Assembly (NCBI GenBank): GCA_003184365.1
Contig: NKYR01000025.1
Coordinates: 248,001-312,000 of the forward strand
Source of the DNA: Evernia prunastri
Taxonomy: Eukaryota; Ascomycota; Lecanoromycetes; Lecanorales; Parmeliaceae
DNA length: 64,000 bases
Reading direction: 5' to 3'
Below, in pieces: positions 52,634-61,851 of the stretch; the stretch's first letter is position 1; each line of letters opens with the position of its first letter. The translations under genes were made by a program, and so were the position numbers. The notes beneath the pieces are model-generated. The model saw only the letters and a list, made by a program, of their open reading frames with translations, was not told the DNA's origin and did not search any database.

Positions 52634-53758
52634 ACTCGAACAGCGAAAGGAGGCAGAGCCTTGATCTCGGCAGTTGATTTCTTTTCCGTTGAGCGCTGCG
52701 CCTCTTCGTCATTTGCGATGTCACAGTCAATGCGGTCCTGATGCATGAAAGCATTTTGCGAACCCTAAACCATACAGACTGTCTATTCAGCTCTATTTAC
52801 CTGCTAGACGAGCCCCTACTAGTCGTGAAAACGACTGGAATTACAGAGTTTTGCACCACAGAAAACTCACTTGCTTTGACAGCGCGCCCGCTACATGTTA
52901 GATCATGTGATTCTACGTGGCAGGGCGACTTCAAGGAATGTTGGTCGGTGATATTGATTTTGTACTGGGTTCGATTCCCAATGGCGCTGGGACAATGGTG
53001 TAGGGAGCTTCTTATTTTCTAGGAACATGAGAGTTGATGTTAAGTGGCTGCGAGGACAGGAGACAGGAGTGGGGCAGGAGTGGGGCCAGAAATAGAAAAT
53101 TCGGAGGCAAAGGTGGAGGACGTTTGAATAAGCTTTTGATTGTGGCTCAAAGGAGCGCGTTTGCGTAAGATACTATTCCAGGGGGTTACTAATCCCCGAG
53201 GCCTACAGTGGTGAAATCCACTTATTATGGATACGGGCAGATAACCCAATAATGAGTGGACTATGGTACTGCAGGCCGTGGCTGTTGTTGTAGTATCAAA
53301 AAACATGTTGTGGACGTTGCGCGAAAGTTTCACACAAATTCTTTCTATTGTCATCAGCAATTGATCTCTTAGCTTGGTCGTCATGTTTTTGTCGGAGTAA
53401 AACTGTCTACTGTAGGTAGCATTGCCACTACTTTGCCTCACACAACATGCTCGCCTCTAACAATTCAGCAAGCCATTCTCTGGAGAATTGATTTTTGATC
53501 AGTAGACGCTAGGCTCCACTGCTGTCGTCCTTAAGTAGGCTCCCAGAGTCTAATTGAGTGATTTTGGCTCTACTCTCGCTGAACATCACACAGACTTATC
53601 AAAACCATGTTTCCTTCACCTAATCGCCTTTCAACCTGCAGTCTTCGCTTGAACTACTCCGTCTACATTGCCAATGCTCTTTCAAAGTAGCTGATCGGTT
53701 AGGACGACTCCCTGCTCACCCACAAACCTACCAAGCCTCCAGGTGGAAGTCTTTCAAT
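52634..53758. other. Intergenic region, 1.1 kb
   Basis: No supported gene. A 133-codon frame at 53040-53441 (-) has no recognisable features. GGGTTCGATTCCCAATGG at about 52968 resembles a tRNA T-arm, but no matching 5' half is present. Confidence 0.5.
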
Positions 53759-54703
53759 ATGGCACCATCCTCTGTCTTCCATTCGGGGCCGAGCCTTCTG
53801 CAGGTGATCGCTGTCTCAGACTACAGGCGACAACAGGCAGTAGGCTTTTTCTCATTACCAGCGGAAATCAGAAGAATGATCATGAAGCTCCTCCTAGTTC
53901 CCGGCGAAGTGTTTCTCGTCCCACCCACGCCCACTAAACGTCATGTATGTCCGATACTCCGGGAGATTTTGAACCGCCTCCTGAAGAAACTCTCCAGACG
54001 CACCGAGAACGAAGTACATTTCACGCACGATCCCCAGCTGCCCGGATTGCAACTAATGGCCACATGCAAACAGGCCTGTGTCGAAGGCTACGCGGTCTTC
54101 TACTCATCCAACGTCTTTTTCCTACCCGCAGGTCCCCTTCGAGATACTCACCGCGTCTTGGCGACTCTCCAGCCTCAACACCTTGCGATGATCAGCAACT
54201 TCGGCGTCAAGATGAGCCTACGGGATCTGACACCCGCACTCCTCGAAGAGATTCATCAAACCTTGCTGGGACTCACTCTCAGCCTCAACTCAAACTATAG
54301 ACAAGCGGTAGGATGGAGTATTCTCATCAAGAAGCACCTCAACGTCATCTGGAAGGAGAAGCTGAATTTCATCCTTGAGCGCTCGGAAGGCTTGACGCGT
54401 CTCAGAGTTTTCACCACGGAATCTCGTGGGCGATCTGACTCGCAGAGTATAACCGACATCATGAAACTCATCCACGAGGAAGTTGATTACATCTATTCGT
54501 GGCGGGAAATGTGGGAGATGCGTAGCTGCTTATGGCGGGTAATAGAGGACGTTCGACTGAGTGTCGAGGAAATAGTCAGTGCTGAAGGTTGGAGTGTCCT
54601 CAAGAAGAGAGTAGAGGAGGGCGCTTTCGAATTGACCATTGATGGAGTTGACGGGCGAAAACCTGAGCAACAATTCGGATCTGGAGAACTTTCGAATAAT
54701 TGA
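53759..54703 (+). CDS. F-box/2EXR-like family protein, paralogue 1 (314 aa)
   Basis: First of four tandem relatives. Shared signatures in order: FFSLPAEIRRMIMKLLLVPG, an F-box/2EXR-like LPxEIRxxI helix with a trailing LVPGEV strand (about residues 30-55); GLQLMATCKQACVEGYAVFY followed by SSNVFFLPAGPL (about 100-130); LQPQHLAMISNFGVKMSLRD then LTPALLEEI (about 140-165); a Trp-containing WKEKLNFILE; and a C-terminal SAEGWSVLKKRVEEGAF. Proteins of this type are numerous in Pezizomycotina and largely uncharacterised. The LPxEIR start resembles an F-box, which would imply Skp1 binding and substrate recruitment, but this is inference. Single exon, ATG in context TATATGGC; no signal peptide or membrane segment. 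Confidence 0.75.
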   Translation: MAPSSVFHSGPSLLQVIAVSDYRRQQAVGFFSLPAEIRRMIMKLLLVPGEVFLVPPTPTKRHVCPILREILNRLLKKLSRRTENEVHFTHDPQLPGLQLMATCKQACVEGYAVFYSSNVFFLPAGPLRDTHRVLATLQPQHLAMISNFGVKMSLRDLTPALLEEIHQTLLGLTLSLNSNYRQAVGWSILIKKHLNVIWKEKLNFILERSEGLTRLRVFTTESRGRSDSQSITDIMKLIHEEVDYIYSWREMWEMRSCLWRVIEDVRLSVEEIVSAEGWSVLKKRVEEGAFELTIDGVDGRKPEQQFGSGELSNN

Positions 54704-55347
54704 CTCGACCATTGACGGCCTGACTCGGAAGGCAGGAAGTCGATACGGTGTGCCTGGTCTTAGCGGGGCACAGCAGTGGTGATAGGAAATGGATACAGAC
54801 TGTAGCCTGGGCGTCCATGAATGATTGTAAGAAAATCGCGAACAAGAATAACGGAATATGCATGGGCAAAGAAGCAAGAAAATGCGCTGATGATTGGAAC
54901 CACTAATATGGACTGCAGGAGGGGTTCCTTGTATCATCATGGTCCTAGCTCCAATGCTAGGTAGAGTATTGCCGATTGGCAGCTGGAAAACTTTAGATTG
55001 TCAAACACAGTCACTCTAGTGCTTCATCAACACTAGATGGGTATGTTTTGAGCAATTCTCTGTCGAGATCCCGCTGTATATTGATTATCTATAATCCCTT
55101 CAAACACAATGATTAGCAGTCAGCCTCGGATCTCCTTCACAAAGTGCATCTCTTTTCGCTCAACACTCCCGCCACAGACTTTTACGCCGCACGAATGCAC
55201 TAAGGTATCTTCGCAAAACACAACAAACCGGTGTCTATTTCTCCACATCGTCGCCATCGTCTCTATCATCACTCCACGGCATCCAGCAGACATATTTTGA
55301 ACGTGTTCGAGGCGGCCTGCTCTTGCAACAAGGTACACAGACCCAAA
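54704..55347. other. Spacer between paralogues 1 and 2
   Basis: 644 bp. Contains the promoter and a CA/TC-rich leader of paralogue 2. An in-frame extension upstream to 55231 has leader-like composition. No other gene. Confidence 0.5.
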
Positions 55348-56268
55348 ATGAGACCGGCAGATGAGTCCATGGATCCGAGACAGTACCGTTCCAGTACAAG
55401 TATCACCAGGTACAATCTCGCAAGCTGGTTATGCAAATCCGCCTCGACATCTGTTGCACGGCGACGCAAAGTCAAATTCGATTTCTTTTCCCTACCAGGA
55501 GAAATCAGAAACGAGAGCATGCGTCACGTCTTCCTACCAGGCGAAGTCCACATACGGCCCACCAAAGAACACGGCGTGAAAGCAAAGATGCACCACCTCC
55601 GCGACACACTGCAACGGTTCCCCAAAACCAACCCGGAAACCCCAACCCCGCCACCTTCCCTCCCCGGCTTCCAGATGCTCGCGACATGCAAGCTCATCTA
55701 CGGTCAGTACCACGAACTCTTCTACGCCTCCAACACATTCTTCCTGCCTCCCGGGCCGCTACACGACACGCTCGTGCACTTCTCCACCCGCCTGCAAGCC
55801 GAACACGTCCACATGATCACCCGCGTCGGCCTCACCCTCGGCCTCCAGGACCTGACCCCGCCCGTCTTCAGGCTGGTCCAGGACGTCATGGCCCACAACC
55901 TCGGCCCCTTGCCCCCCAACCAGGTCGGGCGCGCTTGGGGCGTCGCGGTCCAGGTACACCTCTCGGATATATGGGAGCAGAAATTGAAACTGGTGAGGGG
56001 TATGCCGCGGCTGAAGATGGTTAAGCTGGCGACTGACGGCGGCGACGACGAAGCGCTGGAGATCGAGGGGGGCGACCTGAGGCGTGCTTTCTGGGGGTCT
56101 GGTCCGCACGGGGGTGATTTTGTCGTTTGCTCGGAGGATGTGGCCGCTCTGATCGTGCGTGTGGAGGCGAACGTGAGGAGGGAGATTGAAGCCAAGGTCG
56201 AGCGGGACGGATGGCGCGCATTGAGGGCTTGGGTGAAAGGCGGTGGATACCGATCTCGGCTGTGTTGA
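55348..56268 (+). CDS. F-box/2EXR-like family protein, paralogue 2 (306 aa)
   Basis: Second tandem member. Same order of signatures: FDFFSLPGEIRNESMRHVFL then PGEVHIRPT (about residues 50-75), GFQMLATCKLIYGQYHELFY then ASNTFFLPPGPLHDT, LQAEHVHMITRVGLTLGLQD then LTPPVF, IWEQKLKLVRGM, and C-terminal VERDGWRALRAWVKGGG. The start at 55348 (CCAAAATGAG) is chosen over an upstream in-frame ATG at 55231, whose added 39 residues are low complexity. Relative to paralogue 1, a loop of about 20 residues (FPKTNPETPTPPPSLP) is Pro-rich. The coding strand switches from C-rich (to about 55960) to G-rich. Function unknown. Confidence 0.75.
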   Translation: MRPADESMDPRQYRSSTSITRYNLASWLCKSASTSVARRRKVKFDFFSLPGEIRNESMRHVFLPGEVHIRPTKEHGVKAKMHHLRDTLQRFPKTNPETPTPPPSLPGFQMLATCKLIYGQYHELFYASNTFFLPPGPLHDTLVHFSTRLQAEHVHMITRVGLTLGLQDLTPPVFRLVQDVMAHNLGPLPPNQVGRAWGVAVQVHLSDIWEQKLKLVRGMPRLKMVKLATDGGDDEALEIEGGDLRRAFWGSGPHGGDFVVCSEDVAALIVRVEANVRREIEAKVERDGWRALRAWVKGGGYRSRLC

Positions 56269-57036
56269 TTTGAGGGAAATTTTCTTTTCTTTTTTTCTTT
56301 CTTTTACTTTTTCTTTACCGCTTTCGAGGGCGTGGATGCGGGGCGTTGCCGAAGAGTCACAGGGATGCTGTCAGCATATGGTATGCATGGTGAGAGGGTG
56401 AGTCATCATTACTGGTTGCTGCTTACCTTACTGCGCCCTCGGCAGGGGGTGTTCAAGGCTGTTCCGGTGTTCTGCCGGACCGCTCTTCAATATTATCGCT
56501 AAGCCTTCGACATTGGGGGTCTGGGTTTGTTGACTCATATAGAAGGACTTAAAGGCTGCGTGTTCAGGCAGGTATTGATATAAGGCATCTCCGATCTCAG
56601 TTCTGGAGATTTTTTTTGTTTTTGTTCTTTTTCTTGATCCTCCAAAAGTCAATTCCGTCTCGCATTGTTTATATAGCACGCTAGCTAGTCAGCGAGTCGC
56701 GCAACATTTCCCGTCTGGGAAGGCACACTGGCTGCATTTAGGCAGCACAATTCTTTCAACCGGTCTTATCTGAAATATCATTCCGTCGTTTCAGTGCTTC
56801 CCTCGTTGTTCATTTCTCCATTGCAAATATATATAAACCTCTCCATTGAAACCGTCCGAACGCTCTTGGTCTCTTCTCACTATTTACGCTCTGTTGAAGA
56901 CATTTCCCACCCATACCATTGCCATTGGACAACTGCGGTCTTCTCGTACCATCTCAACGGACTCCTCATTTCCCACCACGGCAAGCTCAATCCACACCTG
57001 GCCACTTCTCAGCACTCCCCATCAGCAGCAGCCACC
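56269..57036. other. Spacer between paralogues 2 and 3
   Basis: 768 bp. Starts with a T-rich TTTTCTTTTTTTCTTTC stretch just after the stop of paralogue 2 (likely 3'-end region) and ends in a CA-rich leader. No gene recognised; an 83-codon frame on the minus strand has no support. Confidence 0.5.
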
Positions 57037-57882
57037 ATGGCGGAAATCTTTCGCTACACCGACCTACCAGCCGAGATCCGAAACGCAATCATGGAATACG
57101 CCCTCGTCCCCGGCGACGTCTACCCCTGCCCTCGGCAGCCCAAACCGCCCTCCACGAACCCCTCCCGCAAGCTCCTCCGCGCCGTCTTCAAGCGCCCTCA
57201 TCCTCCTCCTCCCTCGCTCCTCCACACGATCAAAGCCGCCGACAGAGACCCCCAAGCGGCCACAGCAGCCGCAACAAACCATCTCCCAAAACAAAAACCA
57301 CAACCCCAACCAGGCTTCCACCTCCTCACTACCTGCAAGCAAGCCTACACCGACGGCCACCACATGTTCTACACCCTCAACACCTTCAACCTGCCCCCCG
57401 GCTCCGCCCACGCCGCCGCCGCCTTCCTCGCCACCGCCCTCCCGCCCCAACACCGAGCCCTCGTCCGCCGCGCCGGCCTCACCCTCTCCCTCGCCGACCT
57501 CACCCCGCCCGTCCTCGCCGAGATGGAGCGCCGCTGGCTCTGGGACCTCATGCCCGCCAAGACGCCGCGGGCCGAGCGGCGCCTGCTCGACGAGGTGGCG
57601 TACGTCCTCGCGTGGCGCTTCTGGCGCGATCGCTTGGCGTTGCTGAGGGGGTGGGAGGGGTTGGAGGTGGTGGTTGTGCGAGGGGCGGGGAAGGAGGGGC
57701 GGGTGAGGGTGTTTGGGGGGGAGGAGTGGAGGGGGTTGGGGGAGGGGGAGGAGAGGGCGTTGTTGGAGGGGGGGAGGGAGGTGGTTAGGGGGGAGTTGGA
57801 GGGGTTGGTGAGGGGGGTCGGGTGGAAGGGGGTTAGGAGGTGGGTTATGGACGTGGGGATGGCGGGTGGGGGGGTGAGATGA
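57037..57882 (+). CDS. F-box/2EXR-like family protein, paralogue 3 (281 aa)
   Basis: Third tandem member. The start is fixed by an ideal context (CAGCCACCATGGCG). Signatures: FRYTDLPAEIRNAIMEYALV then PGDVYPCPRQ within the first 30 residues, GFHLLTTCKQAYTDGHHMFY then TLNTFNLPPGSAH, LPPQHRALVRRAGLTLSLAD then LTPPVLAEM, and C-terminal VRGVGWKGVRRWVMDVG. A Pro/His/Ala/Gln-rich insertion (about 50-85) separates the first two blocks. Composition is extreme: C-rich to about 57590, then runs of G in the last 280 bases of the coding strand, with many GGGG blocks able in principle to form G-quadruplexes in the transcript. The frame stays open and in family through the G-rich part, so it is coding. Confidence 0.75.
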   Translation: MAEIFRYTDLPAEIRNAIMEYALVPGDVYPCPRQPKPPSTNPSRKLLRAVFKRPHPPPPSLLHTIKAADRDPQAATAAATNHLPKQKPQPQPGFHLLTTCKQAYTDGHHMFYTLNTFNLPPGSAHAAAAFLATALPPQHRALVRRAGLTLSLADLTPPVLAEMERRWLWDLMPAKTPRAERRLLDEVAYVLAWRFWRDRLALLRGWEGLEVVVVRGAGKEGRVRVFGGEEWRGLGEGEERALLEGGREVVRGELEGLVRGVGWKGVRRWVMDVGMAGGGVR

Positions 57883-59687
57883 GAGGGGGGTTTAGCGGTG
57901 GTTGGTTGTTTGGAGCGGGGAGTAGATGAGGTACGTTGTTGTTGTCGTGCTGTTTTGGATGAAATGGCTGGATCTGGATAGCATCGCCTGTGTATCTTGA
58001 GCGGGAATAGACAGTGCAGTATAGAATCTCACGTTGCTTGTCCTCCTAGCCGCGCCCCATTGTGGTAAATCGCAGCGGTTTGGAGCAGCACGTCTGTTCG
58101 GGGCGAAAGAATACCCCTTGGAACATGGTCGATTCCTAACCCTCTGTTAACCCTTTATAACAGTGTTGGTGCTTTCCAAAGACCATAGGGAAGACGTATG
58201 GATACACACAACATACCCCTCTCGTGAGAGTCACATACACAACATCGCTGCAAAAAGTCGGCCTCTCTCTCCCTTCCTTAGCTTCCTTCCTTACCTCTGG
58301 TCCTCAGCCTTCCTCCACCCCCCACCAAGTCCCCGTCGCTACCCTTCCCCATCACCTCATCACCTCATCACCCTCGTCCGCTCCGAGCAAGAATCCATCG
58401 GCGCAAGGAAAGATAAGTGAGTCTCCTTTCGATCTCCTGCTCGCGCATTATCGTGGTTGGAAGGAAGATGAGATGAGATGGGGTCGGGTGGGGTTTGCGA
58501 TGTGGATACTACTCCTCTCATCCGGGCTTCTTTTGTGATGGGGAGGGAGGGAGATGTTCGCGCTACTTTGTTGAGAGAGGGGAGCGGGGGAAGGGGGAGA
58601 GGGGGAAGGGAAGAGGGGAAGAGGGGAAGAGGGGGGAGGTTGATGTATGAGGCTTGGAGTATGAGGCTTGGATTGAACGGGTCCGAGAGTGGATGGTTTC
58701 CGGGATTGGTCAGTACTGGGGCTTCTTTTGGAGGTCAGTGTTCAGGGTGGTTGGAATTTGGTGTGGTGGTAATTTGCCAGGGGGGAATTGGGATGGGAGG
58801 TTTGGAGGAGTTTTTAGGGCGTCGGAGGGGTGGAGGAGGAGTTGGGGCTGGGGCTGGGGAGGGCTGTATAGGAGAGGGTTTGTGAGGAGGGTGTGTGTCT
58901 AGGAGGTGCTTCTCAGAGGAAGATGAGATTTTGGTGACGAGGTGAGGAGCTTTGTGATTGGCGAGGTTGGGGGTTTTTCGAGCAAGTGACGTCTAGGTCA
59001 GCCCGGAGATGGTATGAGGGAGGGGCCGGGTGGTGGGAGGGATAGGAGATGTCTTTGTATCACGTCTCGAGAGGATAAGCGAGGGCATTACTCGTACCTC
59101 TTTGCTATTCTGTACAATCCCCGCTCGGCCCGCTCGCAATCCTGTATCCGTGTATATTTCTCGAATACGTTCTTCGGTCAAATCGAGTTGAGTAGAGTCT
59201 CAAGTCTTTGGATTGCCGTGATATTGCTATCTAAAGAGGCAGTTACTTGTTAGCAGAATACTTCCTCTGTTAGACAAGTCCCTTCTATACACATCGGTTT
59301 CTAATCTTTCTTGATGTGCTGGAGTCTAAACAACATCAAAATTGTCGAGAGAAGACGATTAGGTACAAGCTGGACGTTAGGATTTTTTTGGCAGATAGGA
59401 CTTCAAATCCGGCACCCATCGTAGGTGGAAGCCGTGCTGTCGTCAAAGGAAGCTGTACCCGGTTGTGGGTGGAGGGAAAGGCCAATTATCAAATGAGTGT
59501 CAAGTACCCTAGATAGTGTTGACATCTATTGAACTCGTGTGTAACACGTGAATCGAGGTGTTGCGATGAATGTGGGTCTTTGTCTTTGACACTTTCATCC
59601 GCGGCGCATATATTCTCCCAACAGCTGGCCTTTGGAACCATCTTTCCCGAACTCTTCTCTTTTCTGACACAGGCAACCACCGTTTCG
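57883..59687. other. Spacer between paralogues 3 and 4, 1.8 kb
   Basis: No supported gene. 58560-58900 is G-rich (AGAGGGGAAGAGGGGAAGAG) and yields long artificial Gly/Arg frames. The region is large enough to have held a further gene, but I see no relic of the family in it. Confidence 0.5.
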
Positions 59688-60425
59688 ATGGCTCCAACTA
59701 CCAGATCGGTCATGAAAGCGAGACTTGCCTACCCACCAGCCATGGCCGCCGATCCATCAAAGCTTGGTTACTTCTCTCTACCAGGGGAGATACGGAATAA
59801 GATCGTGAAATACGTCTTAGTCCCTGGTGACATCCATCCTCACAGACCTGAATTGGCGACATCTACCCAAAGCCCGGACAGTACGGCTATTGTCGAATCC
59901 CGGCCTGGAATCCAGCTGATGGCAACCTGCAAACAGGCTTATCAAGAAGGCCACATGCTGTACTATTCCTCCAACATCTTCCATCTACCACCGGTTGATA
60001 CTTTTGGGTGGGTAGATAGGCTTCAGCCTAAGCACAAAGCCATGATCAAGCGCGTCAGATTTCCGATCGGCCTCGTCAATTTAAGTCCAGCGTTGCTCGA
60101 CCGGGTTGACAGCGACATGTCGGAAGACCCCCTGGTAAGGGACATGAATTGGTGGTCAGCGGTAGCAGACACACTGCTCGACGTCTGGAAATCAATGCTG
60201 GAGTACATAGTGGCTTGGGAGTCCCTGGATGAGGCTGAGCTGTGTTCATTATATTTTGGCTCTCTCTCTGAACCTTACGACCACGTCGCTCAACTGGGGT
60301 CTGCGCAAGTCCATTCGATTAAGAACGAGTACTGGTCCCAAACATTGGGTTCATGGCATTATTATGCTTATTTGAACATGGTAACGGGGCTTGGTCGAGT
60401 GGATTGGGTGCAGACAAAAGCATAG
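59688..60425 (+). CDS. F-box/2EXR-like family protein, paralogue 4 (245 aa)
   Basis: Fourth and shortest member. The start ATG at 59688 (TTTCGATGGC) is preferred to an in-frame ATG at 59529. Signatures: GYFSLPGEIRNKIVKYVLVP then GDIHPHRPEL (about residues 25-50), GIQLMATCKQAYQEGHMLYY then SSNIFHLPPVDTF, LQPKHKAMIKRVRFPIGLVN then LSPALLDRV, and a Trp-containing VWKSMLEYIVAWESLDEAEL. The C-terminal GW..L..WV block of the other three is missing; instead the protein ends YLNMVTGLGRVDWVQTKA. The DNA is compositionally normal, without the C-to-G switch of paralogues 2 and 3. A MITE copy starts about 415 bp downstream. Confidence 0.75.
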   Translation: MAPTTRSVMKARLAYPPAMAADPSKLGYFSLPGEIRNKIVKYVLVPGDIHPHRPELATSTQSPDSTAIVESRPGIQLMATCKQAYQEGHMLYYSSNIFHLPPVDTFGWVDRLQPKHKAMIKRVRFPIGLVNLSPALLDRVDSDMSEDPLVRDMNWWSAVADTLLDVWKSMLEYIVAWESLDEAELCSLYFGSLSEPYDHVAQLGSAQVHSIKNEYWSQTLGSWHYYAYLNMVTGLGRVDWVQTKA

Positions 60426-60840
60426 CTCACGGCGAGAATGCCAGATGAGACGAGTGAAGGTTATTCGTCTGGGATAATGCGGTGTCTCATGAAACGACCT
60501 CGCGACAAGGCTTCGTCGTGCAAAGGAAGATACCTTAGTCGTCGCAACGCCGTGAACAAGAGTGGAAGGCGAGTGAAGCGATAGCTTTGTGCGTTAACGA
60601 AGATACTTGCATGCTCCGAGCATAGTTAGATCGCTGAGGCTAGATATCAATCATGTCTGCAAAGTTAATCGAATGGGCATCTCGCCCGCATCCAATACAT
60701 CTCTGTTTACACGTATATTCGGAGAGAGTTCCCCGAGGCAAAAATACGGCTTGTAATTGATCTAGCACTAGCTCCTGAATCACACCATGAGAGACAGGTA
60801 CTTTAAGATAAAAGAATAAGAAACCGCTAAATTATACAAT
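60426..60840. other. Spacer before MITE copy 2
   Basis: No gene seen. Turns AT-rich from about 60760 onward toward the transposon. Confidence 0.5.
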
Positions 60841-61509
60841 TACCTAATTGTAAGGCTATGGGTCCAAGAAACGGTGTAAAGGCGGTTATTTTTTGGGAGA
60901 TGGTTTCAGTACGGTTTCAGGGTGCCAGAACCATATAACGGTTATTTTGATTAAACGTTTTTTAAAATCTACAGTATCATAATATTAACGGTAATAGATT
61001 AGTTGATGAAAATATACGTACTCATAAAAAAAACCGAAATAATTATTTTACCGTTTCATATTTGAAACCATTAGAGTACTGCCAAGCCTGCCAAGTCTGC
61101 CAAGCATAGATACTCGGGAGGTCTCTACGCTGAGAAGAATCAACGCTCTTAGAGAAATAAGTGCAAAAATGAGTGATTTGGCCAACTTTCTCTCCAAGGT
61201 GACTTTCAGAAGTGTATGGAGTGGATGAGGTGGGTGACCTATGTAGGCCCTGTGTCGGTACCATGGGCATTTGAACCCTGAACCCGTCGGATAATGGATC
61301 GGATCCGATAAGAAGAAAATTACAGCTGACTAATCAAGCTACGGTAGCATTTTTACTACGTATTAAACTTTAATACCGTACTTATTTTAGAACGTTCTTA
61401 AATCTTCATCGCATTTAGGCAGAATCTATTTCTAATACGTTTCAAGAAAAAAACCGAATATACACCGTATATATACCGTACCTTGTACCCGGCGCCGCTC
61501 GCTAAGGTA
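60841..61509. mobile_element. MITE-like element copy 2 (about 669 bp)
   Basis: The left end, TACCTAATTGTAAGGCTATG then GGTCCAAGAAACGGTG, aligns with the left TIR of copy 1. The right end CGCTAAGGTA is the reverse complement of its TACCTTAGCG start. Shared interior blocks include AATCAACGCTCTT, GTGCAAAAATGAG, GTATTAAACTTTAA and AAATCTTCATCGC in the same order. It has no transposase frame. This copy is more decayed than copy 1, particularly at the left end. Confidence 0.8.
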
Positions 61510-61851
61510 GATACCACCAGCGAACAAAGATGGAATAGCATTTGTTACATTGAAATCGAACGTCTTGGGTGCGCTTTCCGAACGGTGTGAATTACCACCT
61601 GACAAGGTGATGTACCTAGACCAGGATGCTCAATTACCTCCGGAGTAACAGTTTTGGGTTTGGCAAGGGTGCTTCTTCCGACGGTCCTCCCGCTCCAGTG
61701 ATCTACCAAGGACAACTACGAACTACCAACGTTTCCAACATCGCCAGCCTTCAAGCAAACACACTCATAGCAAGCCGATAAAGAATACACAAAGCATCGC
61801 TGCTAAAGTTTCTTTGACAATCTTGTGGTCAGTAAAAGACGACTTTCATTC
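61510..61851. other. Upstream region of the amidohydrolase
   Basis: Promoter and CA-rich leader starting directly at the border of MITE copy 2, so the transposon lies within 350 bp of the start codon. No other feature. Confidence 0.5.

Noticed and set aside
52900..53000. GGGTTCGATTCCCA with B-box character
   Set aside because: No A box of the form TGGCNNAGTGG and no matching acceptor stem; chance or a very old relic.
53040..53441. 133-codon minus-strand frame
   Set aside because: No motif, no splice support, and no similarity to the neighbouring genes.
58478..58885. 135-codon Gly/Arg-rich frame between paralogues 3 and 4
   Set aside because: Arises from GGGGAAGAG simple sequence with no conserved block of the neighbouring family.
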